This document shows positions 35,553 to 44,800 of a DNA stretch of 64,000 nucleotides, piece after piece. Within the stretch, counting starts at the first letter, position 1; each line of letters opens with the position of its first letter. A model generated the notes under the pieces. That model saw only the letters and a list, made by a program, of their open reading frames with translations. It had not been told where the DNA came from and ran no database searches. A program made the translations under genes and the position numbers. The DNA is from Halomarinibacterium sedimenti (GTDB taxonomy: Bacteria; Bacteroidota; Bacteroidia; Flavobacteriales; Flavobacteriaceae), in the NCBI RefSeq assembly GCF_019312585.1, contig NZ_JAHWDP010000007.1, positions 1 to 64,000 on the forward strand. Direction: 5' to 3'.

Positions 35553-36278
35553 ATGCAAAAAACACATAGTAAAGTAGCTCTTATTACAGGAGGAACAAAA
35601 GGAATTGGTTTTGGCATTGCTGAAGCTCTATTAAAGAATGGAATTCATGTGGCTATAACTGGAAGACATCAAAAAACAGTTAGAGAGGCATTGGTACAAT
35701 TGAATGGAGGTGGAAACGACGCTACTTATGCTATTGGAATTGAGGCAGATGTAAGAAATTATGAAAGCCAAAAGGAAGCCGTGCGTCAAATAGTAGAAGA
35801 GTTTGGTAAGATTGACATTGTGATTGCCAATGCGGGGGTAGGGCATTTTGGACCTGTACATGAACTCACAGTTTCCCAATGGAACGAAACAATAGAAACA
35901 AATTTAACTGGGGCTTTTTTTACTTTGAAAGCAACGGTAGATGAGCTTATAAAAAACAAAGGGTATTATTTTACCATATCCAGTTTGGCAGGGACTAACT
36001 TTTTTGCAAACGGAAGTGCCTATAATGCAAGTAAATTTGGACTCACAGGTTTTACCCAAGCAGCGATGCTAGATCTACGCCAACATGGCATTAAAGTAAG
36101 TACCATTATGCCTGGCTCTGTAGCAACACATTTTAATGGGCGAACTCCTAGCGATGAAGATTCTTGGAAGATACAACAGGAAGATATTGGTGAGATTGTA
36201 GTGGATTTATTAAAGATGCACCCTCGTACGTTACCAAGTAAAATTGAGGTGCGACCATCTATGCCACCGTCTAAATAA
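35553..36278 (+). CDS. Short-chain dehydrogenase/reductase
   Basis: 241 residues from the ATG at 35553, the first Met before the nucleotide-binding motif. The longer frame starting at 35436 is antisense to the dipeptidase gene and is dropped. Classic SDR features: TGGTKGIGFGIAEALLKNG (about 10-28), IEADVRN, IVIANAGVGHFGPV, and the catalytic Ser-Tyr-Lys in SSLAGTNFFANGSAYNASKFGLTGF (Tyr about 156, Lys about 160). It is an NAD(P)-dependent oxidoreductase with unknown substrate. Confidence 0.92.
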   Translation: MQKTHSKVALITGGTKGIGFGIAEALLKNGIHVAITGRHQKTVREALVQLNGGGNDATYAIGIEADVRNYESQKEAVRQIVEEFGKIDIVIANAGVGHFGPVHELTVSQWNETIETNLTGAFFTLKATVDELIKNKGYYFTISSLAGTNFFANGSAYNASKFGLTGFTQAAMLDLRQHGIKVSTIMPGSVATHFNGRTPSDEDSWKIQQEDIGEIVVDLLKMHPRTLPSKIEVRPSMPPSK

Positions 36279-36285
36279 TAGTTTA

Positions 36286-36320
36286 TAAAAAAAGAACAGC
36301 CCCATTAAGGGGCTGTTTTA
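36286..36320. terminator. Bidirectional terminator between SDR and OmpA-like genes
   Basis: AACAGCCCC (36295-36303) pairs with GGGGCTGTT (36309-36317) around a 5-nt loop, with A- and T-rich flanks. It lies between converging genes. Confidence 0.9.
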
Positions 36321-36339
36321 CAAAGCTTGCAAGTATGGA

Positions 36340-37194
36340 TTAGTTTGCGCTAAGTAAGGCTAAAAACTTATCTAAGTTAGGTAATATCACAATTCGGGTT
36401 CTTCTATTTTTTGAACGCCCTTCTTTGGTTTCATTTTCGGTTAAAGGGTGATAACTACTTCTTCCAGCTGCGATTAATTTTGCAGGGTCAACACCAAAAT
36501 CATCTTGTAGTTTTCTAATAACAGCGGTAGATCGTTCTACACTTAATTCCCAATTGTCTTTAATATAAGCACCTGGTTTTACTGTTTGAGCATCGGTATG
36601 TCCTTCAATAAGAACTTCCATAGCAGGTTCACTATTAATAACATCGGCCAATCGTTGTAATAGGTTATTTGCTTTGGGGTTAATTCTGTAACTTCCTGAA
36701 TTGAATAATAATTTGTCAGAGATGGTTATCATCACAACGGTTTCATCAATGTCTACACTTATGTCGTCATTTTCACCTTCGGAAACAAATGTATCATCAA
36801 GGTTCTTTTTCAAATTATAGGAGATAATAAGATTCATAGAATCTTCTAGGGTTCTCGCTTGTGCCAATTCATTGGCATCTACTTTTGTCAATGCTGCTTT
36901 CATTTGAGCTTTATCCTTATTAGATAAAACAACGTTACCATAGTTTTTTAAACTTGTATTTTCTAATTCTACATTTGCGTCACTTAATGATTTAATTTTT
37001 GCATTGTAATTCGCTACGCGTTCTTCAATCTTGGCATATTTTGCTTCAATTTCTTCCTTTTCTAGTTGGGTCTTAACCAATGTTGATCGAGTATCGTTGT
37101 ATTGATTTTCTAATTCAACATATTTTTTTTTGGAAACGCAGGCGGTTAAACTTAATAGACCTGCGGTCATGGTTAGTGCAATAACTTTTTTCAT
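36340..37194 (-). CDS. OmpA-like lipoprotein with coiled coil
   Basis: 284 residues: a lipoprotein signal (IALTMTAGLLSLTACVSKK, Cys about 19), a coiled coil (about 25-85, KYVELENQYNDTRSTLVKTQLEKEEIEAKYAKIEERV), and a C-terminal OmpA domain (about 150-270) with VLIEGHTDAQTVKPG and SKNRRTRIVI. Peptidoglycan-binding Asp and Arg are conserved. It links the outer membrane to the wall. Similar lipoproteins are common in flavobacteria. Confidence 0.9.
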   Translation of the reverse strand: MKKVIALTMTAGLLSLTACVSKKKYVELENQYNDTRSTLVKTQLEKEEIEAKYAKIEERVANYNAKIKSLSDANVELENTSLKNYGNVVLSNKDKAQMKAALTKVDANELAQARTLEDSMNLIISYNLKKNLDDTFVSEGENDDISVDIDETVVMITISDKLLFNSGSYRINPKANNLLQRLADVINSEPAMEVLIEGHTDAQTVKPGAYIKDNWELSVERSTAVIRKLQDDFGVDPAKLIAAGRSSYHPLTENETKEGRSKNRRTRIVILPNLDKFLALLSAN

Positions 37195-37380
37195 AGTAAA
37201 TGGTTTTATGTTTTATGAGGATGATAACGGTGGGGTAGCGTAAAATTATTCGTTAAAGACTGCTATTGTTTTGTTAATTAAACCTGCATTTCATCCGTAT
37301 TTGTTAATGTTTATTAAAATCTTCGGAATTACTAAATTGAACCAACGCATTTTCTTTATTTTTATACAAAATAAACCGCT

Positions 37381-37557
37381 ATGAAACTTCAAATACCGAC
37401 AGAGGTTCCTAACCCAAGTAATAATACTCCTATTGACTTGTCAAATATTTTTGACGTGCTATTATTTATTGTAGCTCCGCTGTTGTTAGTTGTATTTTAT
37501 TTTTTACATCGGAAAAAAGGGAAAGAGAATGCGGATTCAAAAAAAGAAGATATTTAG
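37381..37557 (+). CDS. Small single-helix membrane protein (58 residues)
   Basis: An ATG at 37381 opens a 58-residue frame ending with TAG at 37555-37557. It has a hydrophilic N-terminus (KLQIPTEVPNPSNNTPIDLS), one membrane helix (about 21-42, NIFDVLLFIVAPLLLVVFYFL) and a basic tail (HRKKGKENADSKKED). The positive-inside rule predicts a cytoplasmic C-terminus. The coding pattern and the clean membrane helix support a real gene. I recall similar short proteins in flavobacteria, with no known function. It ends 35 nt before the next ATG on the same strand, so the two may be co-transcribed. Confidence 0.7.
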   Translation: MKLQIPTEVPNPSNNTPIDLSNIFDVLLFIVAPLLLVVFYFLHRKKGKENADSKKEDI

Positions 37558-37592
37558 TATTATTTGGCTTGAATATTGTTAATTCAATCGCT

Positions 37593-38246
37593 ATGCAAAG
37601 AAGCTATCTTTTTATCATTTGTCTTTTTGTATTTCAATTGGCTTGTTCGCAAATTGAAAACAACACTAATTCTATTCAGTTCGAAATTAATGAAACCAAT
37701 ACTCCTGAAAGTACAGGACTTGAGTTACCTGCAAGAAAAAAACCTACGTTAACAATTCCATTAGAAGAGCGTGACCCTAATACAACCATGTCTATAGGAG
37801 AAGAAGAAAATGAAAAATTGGATATGACTAAAACCGATGGATTGTTAGATAACAAAACAGACATGGCACCTAAGGCTTTTACAAAGGATAAAGAGCCATC
37901 GCTAGAATTTGATAGGGACATGAATTTAGGCGATATTAAAACGGGAGCACGGTTTGTAAGTGTTCAATATCGAGATCATGAATATGTAGATGGAGATTTA
38001 ATTAGAGTATATGTAAATGATGATATAGTTCAATCCAGTGTTTTTTTAAATAGCTCTTTTTCTGGATTTACACTCACCCTAGAGGAAGGTATCAATAAAA
38101 TAGAATTTGAAGCTTTAAATCAAGGCTCTTCTGGACCTAACACAGCCGAATTACACGTTTACGATGATAATGGGCTTATTGTATCTGCGAAAGAATGGAA
38201 TTTACTTACAGGTAGAAGAGCTATTATTACTGTAATTAAAGAATAA
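37593..38246 (+). CDS. Secreted or lipid-anchored protein, function unknown
   Basis: 217 residues from the ATG at 37593. The N-terminus QRSYLFIICLFVFQLACSQIEN has a lipobox-like L-A-C (Cys18), so it may be a lipoprotein. The middle is acidic, with two repeats of small motif type (EERDPNTTMSIGEEENEKLDM, LEFDRDMNLGDIKTGARFVSV). A C-terminal Ig-like beta part (about 110-215, DGDLIRVYVNDDIVQSSVFLNSSFSGFTLTLEEGINKIEFEALNQG) resembles a fibronectin- or Ig-type fold. I do not recognise a family. Confidence 0.7.
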   Translation: MQRSYLFIICLFVFQLACSQIENNTNSIQFEINETNTPESTGLELPARKKPTLTIPLEERDPNTTMSIGEEENEKLDMTKTDGLLDNKTDMAPKAFTKDKEPSLEFDRDMNLGDIKTGARFVSVQYRDHEYVDGDLIRVYVNDDIVQSSVFLNSSFSGFTLTLEEGINKIEFEALNQGSSGPNTAELHVYDDNGLIVSAKEWNLLTGRRAIITVIKE

Positions 38247-38250
38247 CCTT

Positions 38251-38805
38251 TTATTTTAAAGCTGCTTCTGTAAGTAAAATGGGATATATTTCTCCTAATG
38301 TTAATAATTCCTTTTCCGAAAGTTGTGCAAATTCTTTTTTAAGATATTGCATGGTATAACTTTCCCTTAATTCAATAAATGCTTGGCTAATGGCTACTTG
38401 AACTGCTATAAAGCTTTTATAACTTGACTCCCCAGAAGAATTTAAAGATATAATTGCTTTTTTTGGATTTTCTGAAAGGTTTTCAAGAGAGGCTCCTTTA
38501 CAATACAAACAAGTTCCATCCCCATTATTATCTACAAAAGATTTAATAGCTTCGGTTAATTCTGAAAATGATATAAGCGCATTATTTACAAATAGTTCAT
38601 TGTCTTTGTTTAAATATATTCTAAAGACATTTCGCTCCTTAGCAGGGACAGTACAATCCCCAGTAAGACATTTGGGGGGAAGTTTTCTAACAATACCTTT
38701 ATCGTTAGGAATTGTTGTTGCCACTAAAAAAAATATGAGTAATAGGAAAGCAATGTCTGCCATACTTCCTGCATTAATTTCGGGAGTGAATCTTACAGTT
38801 CTCAT
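38251..38805 (-). CDS. ExbD/TolR-family biopolymer transport protein
   Basis: 184 residues with one N-terminal membrane helix containing the proton-carrying Asp (EINAGSMADIAFLLLIFFLVATTIPNDKG, Asp about 17). A periplasmic domain follows with an inserted Cys-containing loop (CLTGDCTVPAKE, GDGTCLYCKGAS). It is the force-transmitting partner of ExbB/TolQ motors. No ExbB gene is in the window near it, so this copy is an orphan with respect to its partner. It is the third gene of a run with two genes of unknown function. Confidence 0.85.
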   Translation of the reverse strand: MRTVRFTPEINAGSMADIAFLLLIFFLVATTIPNDKGIVRKLPPKCLTGDCTVPAKERNVFRIYLNKDNELFVNNALISFSELTEAIKSFVDNNGDGTCLYCKGASLENLSENPKKAIISLNSSGESSYKSFIAVQVAISQAFIELRESYTMQYLKKEFAQLSEKELLTLGEIYPILLTEAALK

Positions 38806-38865
38806 GAGATGATGGTTTTAGGTTTTATGGTAAAACCAATAAACATTCCAAACTCACAAATAAGT

Positions 38866-39303
38866 TTAATTGTATGTCGTGATTCTTAAAAACTGGGCAG
38901 CTCTAGCGTTTAATTGAAAGTCTAAATCAGTAATAAACGAGTTTAATTTGTTATCCTTAAAATAACTTGTAATTTGAGGTATATTGGCAGAAGTCTCTTG
39001 ATAATATTGTCTTAAAACCTCATTCTTTACAGGAAAGCCTTGTTGTCGACACCAATCTAAATAATCGGTACTATCATCTATGATTTCCCATTCACGTAAT
39101 ACAAGAACAGCATGTAATAAGGTATTTCTAATTTCAAGATCTCGGTACTCATCTTGAATAAAGACTTTGTAAGAAACATCATTTAAAAGTATCGTGATAA
39201 CAAAAACACCTTCAAAAATTGAAGGTGTTATATTTAGTATTAGAATGTTATTAGTATCGTAAAACTTTTCTAAAGCATCTATTTCAGTATACTTATGTTG
39301 CAT
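38866..39303 (-). CDS. Cytosolic protein, function unknown
   Basis: 145 residues, no signal peptide or membrane helix. Mixed alpha/beta: strands in KFYDTNNILILNITPSIFEGVFVITILLNDVSYKVFIQ (about 13-50) and helices afterwards, ending FQLNARAAQFLRITTYN. It starts as TAATG on the stop of the preceding gene, so the two are translationally coupled. I do not recognise a family. Confidence 0.6.
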   Translation of the reverse strand: MQHKYTEIDALEKFYDTNNILILNITPSIFEGVFVITILLNDVSYKVFIQDEYRDLEIRNTLLHAVLVLREWEIIDDSTDYLDWCRQQGFPVKNEVLRQYYQETSANIPQITSYFKDNKLNSFITDLDFQLNARAAQFLRITTYN

Positions 39304-39941
39304 TATTTTTTTACTTGTACTTCCTCTTCTTCCATACGAGCCATTAACTCTTGGTAGGACTCAAGCGTAACGTACATTTTTCCACCAATAGAGACAATTG
39401 GAGTTTCCATGGAATCTAATCGTTCTATCCCACCTACTAACGCACCAGATAGTTGTTGTTTTACACGTTCATCATCTTCAATTATAACCTTACGGTATTT
39501 ATAAGGACTTTCATTCAATGAACTTACAAGTGTATCACATTTAGTTGTACAATTCTTTGGAATAAATAGTGTAATTGGTTTTTTAGGGTCAATTTTTATT
39601 AATTCAAAAGGCACTTTGCGAACCCTACGCGATAAGCTATCACTTACATATAGTTTATAAGTATACATAGCTTGCCAACCTCTTTCAACAATTAAAGTAG
39701 CAATATTCACTTTTGAAGTAGCAGGAACACGGTATAAAAGTTGTCTCCCACCTCTGGCTCTAAATCCGCTTCCCTCAACCTCTATGGAGACATCAAGATC
39801 TACTAAGTTTTTATTTACAGCATATAAAAGCAATTTGTTATTTTCTAATTTGTCTTCAATTTCTACAGTATATTCTTGCGAGAAAAGGGTTGTAGTGGTA
39901 ACAACAAGTAAAAATGATAGAGATAATATTTTTTTGAGCAT
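39303..39941 (-). CDS. Secreted protein, function unknown
   Basis: 212 residues with a signal peptide (LKKILSLSFLLVVTTTTLFSQ). The mature part is beta-rich (LLYAVNKNLVDLDVSIEVEG, RQLLYRVPATSKVNIATLIVERGW), with a pair of Cys in NCTTKCDTL (about residues 129-133) and a charged C-terminal tail (EEEEVQVKK). It heads a run of three genes that ends with the ExbD-like protein. No family recognised. Confidence 0.62.
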   Translation of the reverse strand: MLKKILSLSFLLVVTTTTLFSQEYTVEIEDKLENNKLLLYAVNKNLVDLDVSIEVEGSGFRARGGRQLLYRVPATSKVNIATLIVERGWQAMYTYKLYVSDSLSRRVRKVPFELIKIDPKKPITLFIPKNCTTKCDTLVSSLNESPYKYRKVIIEDDERVKQQLSGALVGGIERLDSMETPIVSIGGKMYVTLESYQELMARMEEEEVQVKK

Positions 39942-40103
39942 TCCTTTTTCTTTAGTGGTCGAAGATACTAATAAATGATAAATTCTAAAAAATTTAATTC
40001 CACCCGAACAATGAGTCTTGTTTTATAAAAAGGCACACTATTTTAAGGTGTTCCGAAGTGAGCTAATGCATAAAAAATGTATTTTTAGAAAAATTATAAC
40101 CTT

Positions 40104-41759
40104 ATGAAACTTAAATCTCTATCCATATTATTACTTTTCTTATTTGCTTTTCTCGTTGTGAAAAGTCAAGAAAGTTTGCGAGGAATACACAACGAGTTGC
40201 CAGATGATGAGTATGTGCAAGTTGATAAATCAATTATGCCACGACAAGTCGGGTATAGTGTTCGACGGTCTGATATAATTACCTCACAAGTTAATGTTGA
40301 TGCCAATGGATTAGATATTATAGGTGATGCTGGAAATGAACCTTCCATTGCAGTGGATCCAACAAATCCTAATAGAATTGTAATTGGGTGGAGACAATTT
40401 GATATTGTTACTAGTAATTTTAGACAAGCAGGCTGTGGATATTCACTTGATGGTGGACTCACCTGGACTTTTCCAGGGGTTCTAAATCCGGGGGTTTTTA
40501 GATCAGATCCTGTTTTGGATTTTGATTCACAAGGAAATTTCTATTATAATAGCCTTAGAGGAAATTTTAATTGCGATGTATATCAAATTACCGATGGAGG
40601 TATTGCCTGGTCTGGACCCTTCCCTGCGAAGGGTGGTGATAAACAATGGATGCGGATGGACAGAACAGGAGGTATAGGGGATAGAAATAATTATTCCTAT
40701 TGGAATTCCAACTTTACCACTTGCGAACCTGGGCAGTTTACAAGATCCACAGACGGAAGTTTTACTTTTGAAGATTGTATCATGATAGATGGAGACCCCT
40801 TTTGGGGAACTTTGGCAGTAGATAGAAATGGCGCATTGTATGTAACGGGTGCCGGTGGAGGAAGTATTATTGTGGCTAAATCCAGTAATGCACAAGACCC
40901 AAATGAAGCAATTACTTGGGATTTTGTTTCAAATGTAGATTTAGACGGACAATTAGACGCTGCATTTCCTTTAAATCCGCAAGGATTGGTGGGACAAGCT
41001 TGGGTAGACGTTGATATTTCAAATGCTTCTTTCGAAGATATTGTATATGTGTTGGCATCGGTAAAGCGAGATAACGATCCTTGTGATGTCATGTTTGCTA
41101 GAAGTACAGACGGAGGTCTTACTTTTGAGGCACCTATTCGAATAAATACAGATGCATTAGGTGGATATAATTGGTTTGGCACTATGAGTGTTGCACCAAA
41201 CGGAAGAATTGATGTGGTTTGGTTAGATACTAGAGATGACGTAAATAATTTTGAATCAAGGTTGTATTATTCTTTTTCTGAAGATCAAGGGGATACTTGG
41301 TCTAATAATGAGTTTTTGTCACCGTCCTTCAATTCAACTATAGGCTGGCCACAGCAAAATAAAATGGGGGACTACTTCGATATGGTAAGCGATAATAATT
41401 ATGCTCACGTCGCTTGGGCTAACACGCTCAATGGAGGTCAGGATGTTTATTATACCCGTATCACGCCAGAAAATATTTTTTCAATCAACGATAATACATC
41501 GCCAATTTCTAATCTTTCGGTTATACCAAATCCATCAAGTGAGAATATTATTATTAGTTATTCTTGCAAAGAATCGCAAAACATTAATGTCAAAATTTTC
41601 GATTTACTTGGTCGAGAAGTAGCAAATGTTTACAAAGGGGGATGTCAAGGTGAAGAAAACATCTCATGGAATTTGGATAGTTCTTTAGAAAGTGGAATCT
41701 ATTTTGTACAATTAAATTCTGGTAATTCTTCCGAAGCAATTAAACTTATAATAAGGTAA
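40104..41759 (+). CDS. T9SS-secreted sialidase-like (BNR) protein
   Basis: 551 residues with a signal peptide (KLKSLSILLLFLFAFLVVKSQ). Residues of about 75-470 are a six-bladed propeller with Asp boxes (SLDGGLTWTF, STDGSFTFE, STDGGLTFE, SEDQGDTWS), suggesting a sialidase-type fold. Catalytic sialidase residues (Arg triad, Tyr-Glu pair) were not checked one by one, so activity is unproven. The C-terminal 75 residues are a T9SS type A sorting domain (NPSSENIIISYSCKESQNINVKIFDLLGREVANV ... ESGIYFVQLNSG). It is exported across the outer membrane. The metalloprotease gene that follows is on the same strand with its own promoter. Confidence 0.85.
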   Translation: MKLKSLSILLLFLFAFLVVKSQESLRGIHNELPDDEYVQVDKSIMPRQVGYSVRRSDIITSQVNVDANGLDIIGDAGNEPSIAVDPTNPNRIVIGWRQFDIVTSNFRQAGCGYSLDGGLTWTFPGVLNPGVFRSDPVLDFDSQGNFYYNSLRGNFNCDVYQITDGGIAWSGPFPAKGGDKQWMRMDRTGGIGDRNNYSYWNSNFTTCEPGQFTRSTDGSFTFEDCIMIDGDPFWGTLAVDRNGALYVTGAGGGSIIVAKSSNAQDPNEAITWDFVSNVDLDGQLDAAFPLNPQGLVGQAWVDVDISNASFEDIVYVLASVKRDNDPCDVMFARSTDGGLTFEAPIRINTDALGGYNWFGTMSVAPNGRIDVVWLDTRDDVNNFESRLYYSFSEDQGDTWSNNEFLSPSFNSTIGWPQQNKMGDYFDMVSDNNYAHVAWANTLNGGQDVYYTRITPENIFSINDNTSPISNLSVIPNPSSENIIISYSCKESQNINVKIFDLLGREVANVYKGGCQGEENISWNLDSSLESGIYFVQLNSGNSSEAIKLIIR

Positions 41760-41825
41760 TTTTTACTTTTATTAAGTAATTAGCTTTATTATATGTTATA
41801 TTTTCGATATTTATCGGATAAAATG

Positions 41826-41855
41826 TTGTAAAAAACCGATAAAATGCTATTTTTG
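41826..41855 (+). promoter_or_regulatory. Promoter of the M4 metalloprotease gene
   Basis: TTG at 41826-41828 is followed after exactly 19 nt by TATTTTTG at 41848-41855, an excellent match to the Bacteroidota TTG-N19-TAnnTTTG consensus. The box ends 17 nt before the ATG at 41873. Confidence 0.7.
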
Positions 41856-41872
41856 AAAAAAATAGTATCCTT

Positions 41873-44800
41873 ATGAGAGTTCGTACAAAGAGTTTTTATG
41901 CTTTAATCCTATTGTTATTATTTGGATTAAGTGGCTATACTCAAAAAAACTCACAAGCCCCGTTACGTAAATCTACTACTCAAGAAGTTACAACCACAAA
42001 TACCGATTTGGTTGTTTTTAAAGCTTCAGAAAGTAAAAAGCTACAAGATGCACAAGAAATTTTCAAAGAAGTTTTAAATCCTTCAACAAAAACTTCTTTC
42101 CAATTTCTTTCAGAAGAAAAAGATAAGAGAGGTGTCATTCATAAAAAATGGCAACAATATTTTAAAAACTTAAAAGTCGAGTTTGCCGTTGTTGCCTTAC
42201 ATGGGAAAAACAATAATGTGGAGTTTTTAACTTCTGAATATTATTCCGTTCCAGATAATTTCAACACGTCACCATCCATAACAGCTGAAGCTGCATTTCA
42301 AAAAGCCCTACAACATATAGGTGCTCAAAACTATATGTGGGAGCATCCAGAAGATGCTGCTGTAATGGATAACTATGAAAAACCTAAAGGGGAATTAGTT
42401 ATTCTTCCAAATTATTCGGTTGAAAAGGATATTGGAGAAATTCAACAAATGAAACTTGCGTATAAGTTTGATATATATGCTACCTATCCTGTTAGCCGCG
42501 GGAATCTATATATTGATGCAATAAACGGAGAAGTACTTTTTTACGATGCCATTATTAAGCACGCTGAAACATTCGGATTTGAGGGTAAAGATATTGTAAC
42601 TGTGAAAACGGAAGAAGAATTTTGCCAAACGACTGAAGATGTTGAAAATTATAGCCCATTAGCAATTGGTACAGCAGCAACAAGATATAGTGGAACTCAA
42701 ACTATTACTACCAGAGTTATTTCTAGTATATATAGACTTAGAGACAATACTAGAGGCAATGGAATTAATACGTATGATAGTGGAAGGACACCTACTTATC
42801 CATTAACAAATTTTTCTGATGCAGATAACAATTGGACTGCTGCAGAACACGACAATGTAAATAAAGATAATGCTGCCCTTGACGCTCATTGGGGTGCAGA
42901 AATGACATATGATTATTGGCTTACAATTCACGGAAGGAATAGTTTTAATGGGTCGGGTGCTGAAATAAGAAGCTTTGTCCATTATGATGATGTAGTTGGA
43001 AACCCAGGATATAATAATGCCTTTTGGAATGGAAGTGTGATGACCTATGGCGATGGTTCTTGTGGATATACAGAGGGGTGCTCTGGTTTTGATGCACTTA
43101 CATCAATCGATGTAGCTGCACATGAAATAGGACATGCTGTAACAACTTATACATCAAACCTAGCCTATCAACGAGAATCAGGAGCCATGAATGAAGGATT
43201 TTCAGATATTTGGGGTGCTGCTGTAGAATATTTTGCAAAAGGCACTGGACCAGATAACAATCCAAACGATGAAGTTTGGCTCATTGGGGATGAAATCGAT
43301 AGACGTAGTGGGAGTATTGCTCTTCGGTCTATGAGTAATCCAAATGCAAAAGGGCAACCCGATACTTATGGAGGTACTTATTGGATTAATCCAAATTGTG
43401 GAACTCCTACAAATGGTAATGATTATTGTGGAGTACATACCAATAGTGGTGTTTTAAACTACTGGTTTTACCTTTTAGTGGAAGGAGGTTCTGGAACAAA
43501 CGATATTGGCAGTAATTATAATGTAACCAGCATTGGTATGGCAGATGCTTCAGAAATTGCTTATGCTACTCTACTTTTATTGAGTGCAAATTCAACCTTT
43601 GCCAATGCTAGAACCCTATCTATTCAAGCAGCAACAACAGCTTTTGGTGCATGTTCACCCGAAGTTGAATCTGTAACCAATGCTTGGTATGCTGTGGGAG
43701 TAGGAGCAGCTTACGTAAATATGTGTACTCCAGAAATTTCTTTTGCAACTACTTCGGGTAATATCGCTGAAGGTTCAGAATGTGGATTTACAGACATCGA
43801 TGTAGCTCTTTTTATTGGATTAGGTGCGTCAGCAAATGCAGATGTTAATTTTACTATTAATGGTAGTAGTTCTGCATCTTCTGGATTGGATTTCGATTTG
43901 CTTACTTCAAGTGTTACCTTTCCTGCAGGATCCACAACACCGCAAACTATGACCATTAGAGTATATAAAGATGGTTTTGTAGAAAGTAATGAAACCGCAA
44001 TTATTGATTTTACAGTAAATGCCAATGGAGGAGATGCTATAGCAGATACCAATGCAGATACTTATACACTAACTATTATTAATGATGATACTGCTCCTGT
44101 AGTATCACAAGATATTGTTTTATTAGATGAAAATTTTGATGGGGCTTACTCATGGTCTTTATTAGATGGAGATGGAGATGGAAGAAACTTCATAGGATTA
44201 ACCGGACTAACCTATACAGGAATATCAGGTGATTTCCCAGGATCTGAAACTAATCTTACTATATTAGGGGGATCCGGTAAAGCAAATGCAAATAACTACT
44301 TTATTAGCCCTCAAATCACCATTCCTTCAGACGCTACTAATACAGAATTTGTTTTTGGAATAGGAGGGTATAATACAATAGAACACTATGCTGTTTATTG
44401 GGCTACTAACATTAGTAGTGCTGCTAATATTAATGCTGGTATACAACTAGAGGAGAGAAATTCTTTATCAAACGCAGGAGAATTTAGAACGTTAAACAAT
44501 GCCGCAATAGCTGGTCAAACAGGTTATTTTGTTGTTAGACATTTTAATTCTTTTTCTAACAATGGAATCCTTTTATTTGACAATGTAACAATTACAACAA
44601 CGGTTACTACTGGAATACAAACCGCTGTAAATAGTGGAAGTCCAGATCAAATCAATATCCCTTTTACAGGAAGCGTTTATGCAAGTGACCCTTCCACTGG
44701 CGATATGATGGCAAATATTACTAATAACAATACATTTAACTATGGTTGTACAGATGTTGCTGTTAGTCGCTCAGGAACAGGTGCACAATCCTATAACGGT

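Noticed and set aside
40527-41182. Two overlapping minus-strand ORFs of 122 and 161 residues
   Set aside because: They lie wholly antisense to the T9SS sialidase-like gene, have no signal, domain or start context of their own, and look like shadow frames.
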